64,000 bases of DNA from Arthrobacter sp. zg-Y820 (GCF_030142155.1 NZ_CP126247.1:806001-870000); one strand, 5' to 3'. Shown: positions 52,830 through 62,327, numbered from the stretch's first letter. Notes: generated by a model not told the origin, from the sequence alone. Program-made: numbers and translations.

Positions 52830-53128
52830 GAGATGGGCTCCGTGATCGTTACCAGCTTGCGGCCGTCGGGAAACGTCGCTTCGATCTGGAGGTCCGGGAT
52901 CATCTCCGGGACGCCTTCCATGACGTCATCCCGGGTGAGGACCCGGCGGCCCTCACTCATCAGGTCGGCGACTCCGCCGCCCTCGCGCGCCCGTTCCATG
53001 ACCCAGCAGGAAATCAGGGCCACGGCTTCCGGATAATTGAGCTTGAGTCCGCGCGAACGCCGGTCGCGCGCGACCATGCCGGCCACGCTGAGCAGCAGCT
53101 TTTCCGTATCCGATGGCGTGAGAAACAT
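52826..53128 (-). CDS. ureA: Urease subunit gamma
   Basis: 100 aa, standard length. [50 protein letters not shown] and [23 protein letters not shown] are family-diagnostic. First gene of ureABCFGD; the promoter must lie in the repeat-rich gap upstream (53129-53512). No NikR-like or nitrogen-control site was recognised. Confidence 0.96.
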   Translation of the reverse strand: MFLTPSDTEKLLLSVAGMVARDRRSRGLKLNYPEAVALISCWVMERAREGGGVADLMSEGRRVLTRDDVMEGVPEMIPDLQIEATFPDGRKLVTITEPIS

Positions 53129-53226
53129 GGGGAGATTGTGGCACTGCTATGTTTCCGGTGTGTTGCGTGTTACCTGCGGGCAGCAGCTCCGCTAGTTTCT
53201 GGGCGGGGTCGTCAGGCCATCCCGCC

Positions 53227-53482
53227 GGAATCTATCGTGCAGATAACGGGCTCTGCCGGATTCCTTTGCCACTTCAACCAAGCCCGCCAGCTCACTGAGA
53301 GTGCAGCTATGGCGGGTTTGAGCGCGGCCCCGGCACCGAGTGTGCAGCTGTGGCGGGTTCCGTCCGATTCAAGTCGTCAGACGTGGACTCTCGGCGGCAG
53401 GTGCTGCCCGTATCCCACCAGACGTGTACTCTCGGCGCGGCCCGGGCGCCCAGAGTGCAGATACGGCGGGTTTGAGCGCGCC
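53227..53482. repeat. Third cluster of the dispersed intergenic repeat
   Basis: The 384-bp gap 53129-53512 holds no gene. It contains AATCTATCGTGCAGATAACGG (53229 region), and plus copies of the GAGAGYGCAGMTATGGCGGG family at 53296-53318, 53337-53358 and 53451-53473. Two related segments, AGACGTGGACTCTCGGCG and AGACGTGTACTCTCGGCG, lie near 53380 and 53420. The same families occur at 6067-7085. Confidence 0.8.
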
Positions 53483-53512
53483 CAAGGCCCTTCGGCGGTT
53501 GCCGTACGTGGA

Positions 53513-54127
53513 CTACTTGGACTTCCGGCCGGCTCTGCGGTCCTTGGACTTCCGGGATTCCTTGGCCTTCTTCGCTGCCTTCACAGTGACGGCGGCGGCA
53601 CCGGCCTTGGCCGGAGCGGGCAACGTGGCCTTTTTCGCTGCCTTCACGGCCGCGGCAGCGGCACCCGCCTTGACCGGCGTCGGCACCTTGACCTCTTTGA
53701 TCTTGGTGACTTCCTTGATCTTGGTCCTGTTTTTGCGGTCCAGGATCAGGGACGCAGCAATGCCGGCCATCCAGACGTCCTTGGCCAGCGGCGTGCCCTG
53801 AGCGGTGGGCCGGACACCATCAGCTTCGGTCAGGCCCGGAGTCTTTGCATACATGGTGAGCATTCCGCCGGAGAACGCGCCAAGCACCAGTCCGGCGAGG
53901 CGGCTCGGAATGAACGGCATCAGCAGGGTCAGTCCCACCGTGATCTCGGCTGCGCTGAGCAGCTTGCCGAAGCGGGCAGAATCAAGGTCCAGGACCTGGG
54001 GAAAGGCGTTGGAAGCCATCTGCTGCAGGCCGGCGGCGCTTTCCTCGTCCAGATTGCGCTTGCCCAGGCCGGAATTCAGGATGTAGGCGCCGGAGGCCAG
54101 GCGCAGCGGAATGTGGCTGATTCTCAT
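53513..54127 (-). CDS. DoxX-like membrane protein with histone-H1-like lysine/alanine tail
   Basis: 204 aa from ATG 54127 (GGAAGGA upstream). Residues 1-140 have about four membrane helices in a DoxX-type arrangement (LRLASGAYILNSGLGKRNLDEESAAGLQQMA, ITVGLTLLMPFIPSRLAGLVLGAFSGGML). Residues about 141-204 are basic and repetitive: KIKEVTKIKEVKV, two copies of KAGAAA..VKAAKKA, ending SRKSKDRRAGRKSK. The tail resembles actinobacterial H1-like/HupB tails and may bind nucleic acid or cell-wall polymers. Confidence 0.8.
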   Translation of the reverse strand: MRISHIPLRLASGAYILNSGLGKRNLDEESAAGLQQMASNAFPQVLDLDSARFGKLLSAAEITVGLTLLMPFIPSRLAGLVLGAFSGGMLTMYAKTPGLTEADGVRPTAQGTPLAKDVWMAGIAASLILDRKNRTKIKEVTKIKEVKVPTPVKAGAAAAAVKAAKKATLPAPAKAGAAAVTVKAAKKAKESRKSKDRRAGRKSK

Positions 54128-54371
54128 GGGGGATCCTTCCGGTGAAGTCGCTGACAACCATGAGCCTACGGCCGGGACGGGCAGCGCGCCAGAGCAAGTA
54201 ATCCAACCGGAGGCCGGGTGCGGCGGGCCGGTCGGCGGCTCCCGGACCGGGGGATACCTGAACTACGTGAGCGGACAACACGCCGCCGGTGGTTAACCCT
54301 CGACTCGAAACTCTGCTTTTATGGAGGAGAACGAAAGCAGTAGCAGCTGTCGTCGACACTGGAAGGTCCTC

Positions 54372-55268
54372 ATGGATTCCCTCCCGGCCGAACATCCCCG
54401 GCCGCGTCACTTTATTCTTCATCTCAGCGACACGCACCTGGTCGGCGGCACGAACCCGCTCTACGGCGCAGTTGACAGCCAGGCCAAGCTGGCCGAGCTG
54501 TTCGCCAGACTGGAAGTTTCAGGACAAAAGCCCGAAGCCATCGTCTTCACCGGCGACCTGGCGGACAAGGGCGAACCGCAGGCGTACAGCAAACTCCGCG
54601 ACATCGTGGCCCCGGTTGCCGCACGGATGGGCGCCCGGCTGATCTGGGCCATGGGCAACCACGACAACCGCGAAAACCTCAAGAGCGCGCTGCTGGGCGA
54701 AGTCCCGGACATGGCACCGGTGGACCGCGTGTATCTGGTCAACGGACTCCGGATTATCACGCTGGACACCACGGTGCCCGGGTACCACCACGGTGAGCTC
54801 AGCGGAGCCCAGCTGAACTGGCTCCGGAACGTTTTAAAGACGCCGGCACCGGAGGGCACCATCCTGGCCATGCACCACCCGCCGGTCCCCAGCGTTCAGG
54901 ACCTGACCGTCCTGGTGGAGCTGCGCCATCAGCGGGATCTCGCCGCCGTCCTGGAAGGAACGGATGTCCGGTCCATCATTGCGGGCCACCTGCACTACTC
55001 GACGTTTGCCACATTTGCCGGCATCCCCGTGTCCGTGGCGTCAGCGACCTGTTACACCCAGGATCTGACCACCCCGGGAACCCGCGGCCAGGACGCCGGG
55101 CAGGCGTACAACATGGTGCACGTCTATGAGGACTCAGTGGTGCATTCGGTCGTGCCGTTGGAGGAGAACAAAACGGTCGGCGAGCGGGTGGACGAGGCGG
55201 AAACCCGCCGCCGCCTGGATGCGGCCGGCGTCCGCATCCTCGACGCGCAGCAGCTGGCCTCCGCCTGA
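54372..55268 (+). CDS. Class III cyclic-nucleotide-type phosphodiesterase (CpdA/Rv0805-like)
   Basis: 298 aa from ATG 54372, with GGAAGG 5 nt upstream; a frame from 54321 is less likely. The dinuclear metal motifs are complete: [48 protein letters not shown]. It probably hydrolyses 3',5'-cyclic nucleotides or other phosphodiesters. The last ~45 residues form a charged helical extension. Confidence 0.9.
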   Translation: MDSLPAEHPRPRHFILHLSDTHLVGGTNPLYGAVDSQAKLAELFARLEVSGQKPEAIVFTGDLADKGEPQAYSKLRDIVAPVAARMGARLIWAMGNHDNRENLKSALLGEVPDMAPVDRVYLVNGLRIITLDTTVPGYHHGELSGAQLNWLRNVLKTPAPEGTILAMHHPPVPSVQDLTVLVELRHQRDLAAVLEGTDVRSIIAGHLHYSTFATFAGIPVSVASATCYTQDLTTPGTRGQDAGQAYNMVHVYEDSVVHSVVPLEENKTVGERVDEAETRRRLDAAGVRILDAQQLASA

Positions 55269-55310
55269 GGCGTTACCTCCGCCTGAGGCGTTAACCCTTA
55301 GCCTGGGGCG

Positions 55311-55748
55311 TCAGCCCTCCTCTGCATGGCGCTCAGGCTCCGGGCCCAGATTGAAGAAGCGCCCGGTGACGCTTTCCGGGCGAATCTCCACGTAGCGGTA
55401 CTTCAGCGTCCGCACCCACGGCTGCAGCGGCAGTGCATCGGCTGCGTCGATCTCGCTTTGATTCTCAAGCTGGCGCGTAGTGCCCTTGACGACAACTGAC
55501 CAGGCCTGGTCACTGTGAATCCCGTCGGCCTCGAAGGCCACGTGGTCGTTCACGGTCAACTCTGCCAGCTTGGTGCCCGGGCTGGTACGGAAGAGGAGAA
55601 CGCCGTCGTGCGCGTAATAGTTGAGCGGATAAATGCTCGGCCGGTTGTTTACGCTGACCGCCAAACGGCCATGGAAGGTCTTCTCCAGGTATTTCCAGCT
55701 CTGCTCGGGGGTTAAATCCACAACGGGCGGGAGATCTTCAGTAGTCAT
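55311..55748 (-). CDS. Pyridoxamine-5'-phosphate-oxidase-fold flavoprotein
   Basis: 145 aa from ATG 55748. Split-barrel features: ARLAVSVNNRPSIYPLNYYAHDGVLLFRTSPGTKLAEL-like segment, HVAFEADGIHSDQAWSVVVKGTTRQLE, and VRTLKYRYVEIRPESVTGRFF. It belongs to the PNPOx-like family that binds FMN or F420; the substrate is unknown. It diverges from the catalase gene across 142 bp, hinting at shared stress control. Confidence 0.87.
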   Translation of the reverse strand: MTTEDLPPVVDLTPEQSWKYLEKTFHGRLAVSVNNRPSIYPLNYYAHDGVLLFRTSPGTKLAELTVNDHVAFEADGIHSDQAWSVVVKGTTRQLENQSEIDAADALPLQPWVRTLKYRYVEIRPESVTGRFFNLGPEPERHAEEG

Positions 55749-55890
55749 GGCCCCAGTGTGCCAAGCGGCGGCGGTTGCCGCCACTGCGGGCGGCGGCGAG
55801 GCGCAGTTGACGTGTGAAGCAGACCGCACTAAGAGTTGAAGTGGAACACCTCACCCTGATCAGTTCGAACACCGACACGGAGAGAACGTA

Positions 55891-57564
55891 ATGACTGACG
55901 CAGAAAACCCGATCCCCGCCGGCGGCGAGCAGCAGAAGCCCGTCCGACAGCACCTGACCACCCGTCAGGGCCACCCGGTTTACGACAACCAGAACAGCCG
56001 CACCGTGGGCCCTCGCGGCCCGGCCACTCTGGAGAATTATCCCTTCCTCGAGAAAATCAGCCACTTCGACCGCGAACGCATCCCCGAGCGCGTGGTGCAC
56101 GCCCGCGGTTTCGTGGCCTACGGCGAGTTCGAAGCGTCAGGGAAATGGGGAGATGAGCCGATCTCCCGCTACACCCGGGCCCGGCTGCTCTCCGAACCGG
56201 GCAAGAAGACCGATGTCGCCATCCGGTTCTCGACGGTCATTGGCGGCCGCGATTCTTCCGAGACCTCCCGCGACCCCCGTGGTTTCGCGGTGAAGTTCTA
56301 CACCGAGGACGGGAACTGGGACCTGGTCGGCAACAACCTCGGCGTCTTCTTCATCCGCGACGCAATCAAGTTCCCGGACGTCATCCATTCCCTGAAGCCG
56401 GACCCCATCACCTTCCGGCAGGAACCGGCACGGATCTTCGACTTCATGTCCCAGACCCCCGAATCCATGCACATGCTGGTGAACCTGTTCAGCCCGCGCG
56501 GCATTCCGTCGGACTACCGGCACATGCAGGGTTTTGGCGTGAACACCTACAAATGGGTGAACGAGCAGGGCGACACCAAGCTGGTTAAATACCACTGGCT
56601 GCCGCAGCAGGGCGTGAAATCCCTGACCGAGGAGGACGCCGCCAACATCCAGGCCAACGACCTGGGGCATGCCTCCAAGGACCTGTATGAGGCCATCGAA
56701 AGCGGCAACTACCCCAAGTGGGACCTCTACGTGCAGATGATGGATGACCACGATCATCCGGAGCTGGACTGGGATCCGCTCGATGACACCAAGACCTGGC
56801 CGGAGCAGGACTTCGAGCCCAAGTTCGTGGGCACCATGACGCTGAACCGGAACATCACCGACCATCACAACGAGGCTGAGCAGATTTCCTTCGGCACCGG
56901 TGTGCTGGTGGACGGGCTGGACTTCTCCGACGACAAGATGCTGGTGGGGCGCACCTTCAGCTATTCGGATACCCAGCGTTACCGGGTCGGGCCGAACTAC
57001 CTGCAACTGCCGGTGAACTCACCCAAGCACGCACCGGCGGCCACCAACCAGCGCGGCGGCCAGATGTCGTACTTCACCGACCTCGCGCCGGGGCAGAATC
57101 CGCATGTGAATTACGAACCCTCAATCACCGGCGGCATCCCGGAAGCGCTCAAGCCGGCCCATGAGGAGCAGGGGCCGGACCTTACCGGCAAGCTGACCCG
57201 TGCCCGTCTGCCGCGCACCAACGACTACATCCAGGCCGGCCAGCGCTTCCAGCTGATGGAACAGTGGGAGAAGGACGATCTGGTCGCCAACTTCACCGCC
57301 AACATCAGCGAGGCGATCCGTCCGGTCCAGGAGCGGATGCTGTGGCACTTCTACATGTGCGACGACGAACTCGGCGCGCGTGTCGGCGACGGCCTGGGCA
57401 TCGGATTGGATGAGGTGAAGGACCTGGGGCCGCTGGCCACCCAGACCCTGTCCGAGGCTGAAAAGGCCTGGATGAAGAACCTGGGGCACAACGGGCCGCG
57501 CAACGTTGAGGGCCTGACCATGACGCACTGCGTTCCCAACGAGCACGTGGTGGTCAGCCGCTAG
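55891..57564 (+). CDS. katA: Catalase, monofunctional haem type
   Basis: 557 aa. Distal His in [20 protein letters not shown], distal Asn in [21 protein letters not shown], proximal haem Tyr in [23 protein letters not shown]. The N-terminus [22 protein letters not shown] is typical. The C-terminal extension of about 60 residues past the core is short, so it is a small-subunit catalase. GGAGAGAACG precedes the ATG. Confidence 0.96.
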   Translation: MTDAENPIPAGGEQQKPVRQHLTTRQGHPVYDNQNSRTVGPRGPATLENYPFLEKISHFDRERIPERVVHARGFVAYGEFEASGKWGDEPISRYTRARLLSEPGKKTDVAIRFSTVIGGRDSSETSRDPRGFAVKFYTEDGNWDLVGNNLGVFFIRDAIKFPDVIHSLKPDPITFRQEPARIFDFMSQTPESMHMLVNLFSPRGIPSDYRHMQGFGVNTYKWVNEQGDTKLVKYHWLPQQGVKSLTEEDAANIQANDLGHASKDLYEAIESGNYPKWDLYVQMMDDHDHPELDWDPLDDTKTWPEQDFEPKFVGTMTLNRNITDHHNEAEQISFGTGVLVDGLDFSDDKMLVGRTFSYSDTQRYRVGPNYLQLPVNSPKHAPAATNQRGGQMSYFTDLAPGQNPHVNYEPSITGGIPEALKPAHEEQGPDLTGKLTRARLPRTNDYIQAGQRFQLMEQWEKDDLVANFTANISEAIRPVQERMLWHFYMCDDELGARVGDGLGIGLDEVKDLGPLATQTLSEAEKAWMKNLGHNGPRNVEGLTMTHCVPNEHVVVSR

Positions 57565-57593
57565 CGGCGCCTGCACCAAGAACGCGTCAGACA

Positions 57594-57640
57594 ACGACGA
57601 CGGCGGGGCCCCGCACGCAAGGGGGCTCCGCCGTCGTCGT
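57594..57640. terminator. ACGACGACGGCGG-type bidirectional hairpin after katA
   Basis: Perfect 13-bp outer arms (57594-57606 and 57628-57640), extended inward by GGCCCC/GGGGGCT with one mismatch. It lies in the 83-bp gap between convergent katA and the Stealth gene. No T-tract. Same arms as the hairpin at 22184. Confidence 0.75.
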
Positions 57641-57647
57641 GCGTGCG

Positions 57648-59276
57648 CTAGTTTTCCCAGGGCGCCTTGATCGGGAAGAACTTCTCCAGGAAGTCCGTGA
57701 CGCGCTCGGCGCGTTCCTGGGCCGGGACTTCCGGGAAGCTGCCGTCGTTGAGGCAGAACAGGTCCATGTTCCGCTTGGCCAGGAGCTTGTCCATCTGCTT
57801 CAGGCCGGCATAGGACGTGGTGTCCACGTACTTCACCTTCGCGGTTTCCTGGGTCACCGCACGCGCGGTGAGCAGCGCGTAGTAGTGGTACAGCGAGTTG
57901 GTCACCGATATGTTGTCCTTGGCGCGGAATCTGCTCCCCGCCGTGGCGGCGAACTCATCCGGAAACGCGTTTTCCATTTCCAGGAGCACGCTCTTTCGCA
58001 GCGGAGCGGCCGTGTGTTCCAGATGCCGGGTGGTGATCCGGCCAAAGCGCTCCCACAGCAGGCGCCGGTTGACGCGCGCTGCGTTTTCGAAGCCGCTGCG
58101 CTCGGAATCGTTCGCGCCCAAACCGATCCGGGTGCTGGCTTCGATGAACTTGGTGATGCCGCCGGGGGAGAAGAACAGATCCGGTCCCACCGGCCGGCCG
58201 AAGAACATGTCGTCGTTGGAGTACAGGAAATGCTCCGCCAGGCCCGGGATGTGCTGCAGCTGGGCCTCGACCGCCTGCGAGTTGTGCGTGGGCAGCACCG
58301 AGGGATCCTTGAAATGCTCCTCCGCGCGCACAAAGGTCACCGACGGATGGTCGGCCAGCCACTCGGGACGGTCCGAGTCCGTGGCGATGAAAATCCGGCG
58401 GATCCACGGTGCGAACATGTACACCGAGCGCAGGGCGTACTTGAGCTCGTTGACGTGGCGGAACCGGGCCTCGTGGTCGTCGCCTTCACCAACGACGGCG
58501 TCCTTCATCCGGGCCGCGCGCGCAGCCTGGTACTCGGCGGAGCTGCCGTCTACCCAGGAGAAGACGAGATCCACGTCGAAGTCGATGTCGGTGGCATGGT
58601 CGGCGAACATGTTCTCGATGGTCGGCCAGGTCAGTCCGTGCTTTTCCACGGTGCCGCGGACCACTTCACTGGCCGGCAGGGTGCGGCGGGTCAGCGAATT
58701 CTCCACCGGCAGCGTGATCGCCGGGCCGGTGAGGTCCCAAAGCTCCAGCTGCACGCCGGCGGAGGGACCGAAGGTGAGGTTGGTGCCGCTGACGGCGCGG
58801 GGGCGGAAGACTCGGATGATCCGGGACTTGTCCGCCGGCCAGAGTTCGCCGTCGGCGATGAGCAGGGTACGGGTCTTTTTGGTGTCGACGCTGCGCGCGT
58901 AGAAGGGTTCCTCGCGGCAGGCCTCGACCATGGCGCGGCGCAGTTCTTCGCGGTGTGCGAGGTCAATGGCGATGACCGGGCGCTGGTCGTTGCCGCGCAC
59001 CAGAAGGTAGGTGATGCCGGCGTTGTCCAGGATTTTCCGGACAAACAGCAGGTCTTGGACCATGGCCTGGTGCGGGGTCAGGCCGGTGTCCATCAGCGTC
59101 AGGCGGCCCTTGACCTTGACGACGTCGGGCCGGTGCTCTACCCGCTCGATGACTGCCAGAGAGGCGGTCTGGAGATTTTCGCTTTCATGCACGGGCTCGG
59201 GGGTACCGAAATACACATCGTGTTCTGCGGCTATATCTGTAATCGGAACCTCCAATAAGTTCGTGTGTGCGGGCAT
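57648..59276 (-). CDS. Stealth-family sugar-phosphate transferase
   Basis: 542 aa. Stealth CR1 IDFDVDLVFSWVDGSSAEYQAAR (about residue 235), CR2 RFRHVNELKYALRSVYMFAPWIRRIFIATDSDRPEWL, CR3 HNSQAVEAQLQHIPGLAEHFLYSNDDMFFGRPVGPDLFF, and a C-terminal CR4-like region. These enzymes transfer hexose-1-phosphate and build capsule or cell-surface polymers. The ~225-residue N-terminal part is less conserved. The start at 59276 is tentative; the frame stays open to 59435. Confidence 0.9.
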   Translation of the reverse strand: MPAHTNLLEVPITDIAAEHDVYFGTPEPVHESENLQTASLAVIERVEHRPDVVKVKGRLTLMDTGLTPHQAMVQDLLFVRKILDNAGITYLLVRGNDQRPVIAIDLAHREELRRAMVEACREEPFYARSVDTKKTRTLLIADGELWPADKSRIIRVFRPRAVSGTNLTFGPSAGVQLELWDLTGPAITLPVENSLTRRTLPASEVVRGTVEKHGLTWPTIENMFADHATDIDFDVDLVFSWVDGSSAEYQAARAARMKDAVVGEGDDHEARFRHVNELKYALRSVYMFAPWIRRIFIATDSDRPEWLADHPSVTFVRAEEHFKDPSVLPTHNSQAVEAQLQHIPGLAEHFLYSNDDMFFGRPVGPDLFFSPGGITKFIEASTRIGLGANDSERSGFENAARVNRRLLWERFGRITTRHLEHTAAPLRKSVLLEMENAFPDEFAATAGSRFRAKDNISVTNSLYHYYALLTARAVTQETAKVKYVDTTSYAGLKQMDKLLAKRNMDLFCLNDGSFPEVPAQERAERVTDFLEKFFPIKAPWEN

Positions 59277-59449
59277 GGCGGGCCGCGGCTGAAGAGTGCG
59301 GCTCGTGCGGCTCTGCACATAGTGTGGTGCTGGTCTCCGGGGTGCGGCCCGGATGTGCCGAGCATTCCCCGGAAAACCCGGATGCTCTGGGCGCGGGTGC
59401 CGCTGCTGAGTAGCATTGGGTGCTAGCGCGGACATCTCCGGGAGCTGAT

Positions 59450-60097
59450 GTGAGATACCGTAACACCACGCTGGCTGCGGCGACGCTGCTTGTGCTCAGT
59501 ATGTCATCCTGTGCCGTTCCGTCGGGTACGGGTGAGACCTCCGGCACCCCGGCAGCCTGGGTGTCCTATACGACGCCGGACGGATCCCTGGTCTTTGAGC
59601 ACCGGGCGGACTGGACGGTGCAGGAGAAGCCGCCGCTCGCCAACGATCCCGCCGGTGGCATTTCGGTCCAGGTGAACGACGCCGAGGGAGACATGGTGGC
59701 CCGGCTCGACACCGGGATCATCACCGACCTGGTCTGCGCCGATCCCGATGAGCAGGCGGCTTACACGGAGTACGACACCGAGCCCATGCCGGAACTGGAC
59801 TCGGAGCAGGGCACCGAGCAGCGGTTCGTTTACCGTTCCGTGGCGCCGTCCTCTCCGGAACGGGGCGAGGCAGTCGCCACCTATGCGGTGATCAGTGAAA
59901 TCGGTGACCGCGGCCAGTGCGGTCTGTTTGATTTCTTCACCTTTACGGAGTCCAGCGGCGGGCGCTTCGCCGGTTCTTATCCTTCGGACGCGGTGGGCGC
60001 GGGGCAGTCCTATCTCGAGGGTGCTGCCGCGTACGAAACCAGTGACGAGTTCCGGGACGTGAAGCGGATGCTGGTATCACTGCGGGATACGCGCTAG
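59450..60097 (+). CDS. Secreted lipoprotein upstream of the DUF6318/PKD cassette
   Basis: 215 aa from GTG 59450 with GGAG 5 nt upstream. Lipobox LLVLSMSSCAVP. The mature part is acidic with Tyr/Ser/Asp-rich beta segments (YTTPDGSLVFEHRADWTVQEKPPL, FVYRSVAPSSPERGEAVATYAVISEIGDRGQCGLFDFFTF). Family not recognised. Its last ~17 codons belong to a direct repeat copied at 61857, where a truncated VKQTLVSLRDTR end survives. Confidence 0.8.
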   Translation: MRYRNTTLAAATLLVLSMSSCAVPSGTGETSGTPAAWVSYTTPDGSLVFEHRADWTVQEKPPLANDPAGGISVQVNDAEGDMVARLDTGIITDLVCADPDEQAAYTEYDTEPMPELDSEQGTEQRFVYRSVAPSSPERGEAVATYAVISEIGDRGQCGLFDFFTFTESSGGRFAGSYPSDAVGAGQSYLEGAAAYETSDEFRDVKRMLVSLRDTR

Positions 60098-60166
60098 TTC
60101 CCTTTAGCGCCGCGGGTTTCCGGGTTTCTCTGGCGTCCTGTGGATAACTCCGTATGCTGTGCCGCA
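60047..60166. repeat. Direct repeat copy 1 bounding the DUF6318/PKD cassette
   Basis: Covers the end of the lipoprotein gene and a likely promoter with -10 TATGCT at 60153-60158. The second copy is at 61857-61978; by eye about 14 mismatches over about 112 aligned positions. Recombination between copies would remove the two genes in between. Confidence 0.8.
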
Positions 60167-60224
60167 GCCTCGTACTATTGGCGTCACTCACAGTCCCGCA
60201 CGATTTTGCCCTGGGGGTTCTTGA

Positions 60225-60935
60225 ATGTTCCGCACTGGTTTTCGCTCTGATAACTTTTCTGCTGCCCGGCTAGGCGCCCTTGGGCTCGCTGCGGTGTTGG
60301 TGCTGGGTGGGTGTTCGGGTTCCGGCGATGATCCCGGTGCCGAGGCCGCTGAAGGCTCGAATAGTGCTGCGCCGAGTGGGAGTGCCAGTGCTGGCGGTGA
60401 TGTTACCGAGTCTGCCTCCGCGTCTCCGACCCCGACGCCCACGCCGACCCCTACTGCTGCCTACAAGCCGGCGACTGCTGAGGGACCTGCCGAGAACGTC
60501 CCCCTGCCCGTAATGCCCGAGCTGGCGAAGCAGGAATCGAAGGAGGGTCTCGAGGCCTTCGCCGAGTACTGGTATGCGCTGGCCAACTATGGGTACGAAA
60601 CCGGCGACCCTGAACCTGTTCGTGCTGTTAGTGCTGAAACGTGCATCACCTGTAGGAGTTACTACCGCGTTATTCAAAAGGGTTACGTAGACGACGATTG
60701 GATGGTTGGTGGGAAACTCCATGTTCAAGATGTGAGCTCTAATTTTGTGGCCACCGTCGACGGTTATTTTCAAGCGACAACCCTGATCCTCCAAGACGAG
60801 ATGCAATTCTTTGGTCCAGAGGGAGTTCAAGGGACGGAAACCGAAAGCAGTACCCCAGGAGTTCAACTCATGGAAGCCCAATATGTTTCAGGGTCCGGGT
60901 GGTATGTAATCATCCTGGAAACGCTAGAAATGTGA
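60225..60935 (+). CDS. DUF6318 family lipoprotein
   Basis: 236 aa. Signal LGALGLAAVLVLGGCSGSG, then a Ser/Ala-rich linker ending in a (TP)n run at about residues 68-76. The DUF6318 domain follows: ENVPLPVMPELAKQESKEGLEAFAEYWYALANYGYETGDPEPVRAVSAETCITCRSYYRVI, with a CXXC. Function unknown; typical of Arthrobacter-like genomes. Base composition drops from about two-thirds GC to about half after 60600, so the 3' part and the next gene look imported or recombined. Confidence 0.85.
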   Translation: MFRTGFRSDNFSAARLGALGLAAVLVLGGCSGSGDDPGAEAAEGSNSAAPSGSASAGGDVTESASASPTPTPTPTPTAAYKPATAEGPAENVPLPVMPELAKQESKEGLEAFAEYWYALANYGYETGDPEPVRAVSAETCITCRSYYRVIQKGYVDDDWMVGGKLHVQDVSSNFVATVDGYFQATTLILQDEMQFFGPEGVQGTETESSTPGVQLMEAQYVSGSGWYVIILETLEM

Positions 60936-60939
60936 TGCG

Positions 60940-61836
60940 ATGGTACTCAAGGTAAAAGCCCCCTTAGTCTTCTGTATTATTATGCTAGCGCTCGTTAGTT
61001 CCTCGTTCACTCCGGCTTACGGTGAGACAGACGGTGAAGGGAAGCTGCTGCCAGGGGGAGTCGAAGGTATCGTGCGTGAGCGGGACCCAGCGACGGGGAA
61101 CATTGTCCCGGTCAACGTGGGGACACCGGAAAGTTTGTTTGGCTTTTACTATCGCCCGGTCTGCTTTGATGATGAAACCGGTGATATCGACTGCTTGGCA
61201 GGCCAACCCGTGGAATGTGATGCTGCGCCGGATGGTAAGTATGTGTGGTGGTACAGCGGTTTGAAGGCAACCCCTCGAGAGACCTGGCCCAGGTACGGTG
61301 ACACCCCCACCTGTATCTACACCTCGGATCCTGACGAAGTTGCCGCTGAGCTGGTCGGATTGGTCCTCACAGAATTCCAGACGGCGCCGATCGATCCCGG
61401 TCAGTTCACACTGCAACCGAGCCCTTTCTCCTTAGTCAACATGCCCACTAACCTGTATGCCGACGCACGGGAGCAGACATTCGACATGTCGCTGCTGGGG
61501 CAGAGCATACGGATCCAGGTCCGCCCCACGGAGTATGAGTGGAATTACGGGGATGGAACCATATATGGGCCGTCGTCCCGTCCAGGAGGCCCGCTTCCGG
61601 ATGACCTTGTCGGGGACGCGACGCAAACAAGCCACATTTATGAGGAACCCGGTGAGTATTTCGTATCCGTTGCAATTTACTTTTCCGGCAGATACTCGAT
61701 CAACGGCGGTCCGATGATACCCATTGACGGCCGAGCCCTGGCATTCCCACCGACGCAGACTATTAGCGTCTGGGAATCTGAATCCCGAAGTGTGGCCGAC
61801 GATTGCCTCGCCAATCCTGCTGGTTTTGGCTGTTAG
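60940..61836 (+). CDS. Secreted PKD-domain protein
   Basis: 298 aa. Signal peptide LVFCIIMLALVSSSFTPAYG. The middle has four to five Cys (VCFDDETGDIDCLAGQPVECD, CIYTSDP). The C-terminal ~110 residues are a PKD-like beta-sandwich (EYEWNYGDGTIYG, TSHIYEEPGEYFVSVAIYFSGRYS) ending SVADDCLANPAGFGC. It starts 4 bp after DUF6318 and is likely co-translated. GC content is visibly below that of neighbours. A paralogous 3' fragment lies at 62044. Confidence 0.83.
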   Translation: MVLKVKAPLVFCIIMLALVSSSFTPAYGETDGEGKLLPGGVEGIVRERDPATGNIVPVNVGTPESLFGFYYRPVCFDDETGDIDCLAGQPVECDAAPDGKYVWWYSGLKATPRETWPRYGDTPTCIYTSDPDEVAAELVGLVLTEFQTAPIDPGQFTLQPSPFSLVNMPTNLYADAREQTFDMSLLGQSIRIQVRPTEYEWNYGDGTIYGPSSRPGGPLPDDLVGDATQTSHIYEEPGEYFVSVAIYFSGRYSINGGPMIPIDGRALAFPPTQTISVWESESRSVADDCLANPAGFGC

Positions 61837-61856
61837 GCGGGTTGTTCCGGGATAGG

Positions 61857-61978
61857 CGCGTTCCCAGACGTAAAGCAGACGCTGGTGTCGCTGCGGGATA
61901 CGCGCTAGTTCCCTTTACTGCCGTGGGTCTCCGGTTTTGTCTGGTGTCCTGAGGATAACTCCGTATGCTTTGCCGCAG
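61857..61978. repeat. Direct repeat copy 2
   Basis: Repeats 60047-60166, including the codons for LVSLRDTR-stop and the -10 TATGCT (61964-61969). Here the promoter runs straight into a tandem 7-bp repeat instead of a DUF6318 gene, so the second cassette has lost its front genes. Confidence 0.8.
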
Positions 61979-62043
61979 AACGCAGAACGCAGAACGCAGA
62001 ACGCAGAACGCAGAACGCAGAACGCAGAACGCAGAACGCAGAG
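61974..62043. repeat. Nine perfect tandem 7-bp units (CGCAGAA), plus one imperfect
   Basis: Units run without interruption from 61974 to 62036, then CGCAGAG. The array starts about 5 bp after the -10 box, at the predicted transcription start. Translated in the frame of the downstream fragment it reads QNAERRT three times; any change not a multiple of three units shifts the frame. Confidence 0.95.
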
Positions 62044-62314
62044 CGAATTGAGCTATGATTCCGGGGCACCCCTGCCTGACCTGCAAATCGGTGAACCGAC
62101 CGCGACAAGCCACGCTTACACATCGACCGGTAATTTTCAGATTCATGCCACCGTGTACTTCACCGCGGAGTATTCCCTGAACGGCGGCCCGATGATTCCG
62201 ATTGACGGGCGCGGCATCTTCGATACGCCGCCCGAAACCGTCAGCGTCTGGAAATCCGAATCCCGCAACGTTGCCGATGACTGCCTCGTGAACCCTGCCG
62301 GTTTCGGCTGCTAG
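62044..62314 (+). pseudogene. 3' fragment of a second PKD-domain gene
   Basis: Encodes about 90 residues, SYDSGAPLPDLQIGEPT to NVADDCLVNPAGFGC, clearly paralogous to the end of the gene at 60940 (shared YSxNGGPMIPIDGR, PPxTxSVWxSESR, ADDCLxNPAGFGC). No start codon or Shine-Dalgarno is available downstream of the promoter; signal peptide and N-terminal half are missing. A remnant of a second cassette. Confidence 0.85.
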
Positions 62315-62327
62315 CCACTCGCAGGCG

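Noticed and set aside
61937..62314. Continuous TTG-started frame through the heptamer array as a real gene
   Set aside because: The putative start lies upstream of the promoter and there is no signal peptide; better read as a remnant with a fortuitous open frame.
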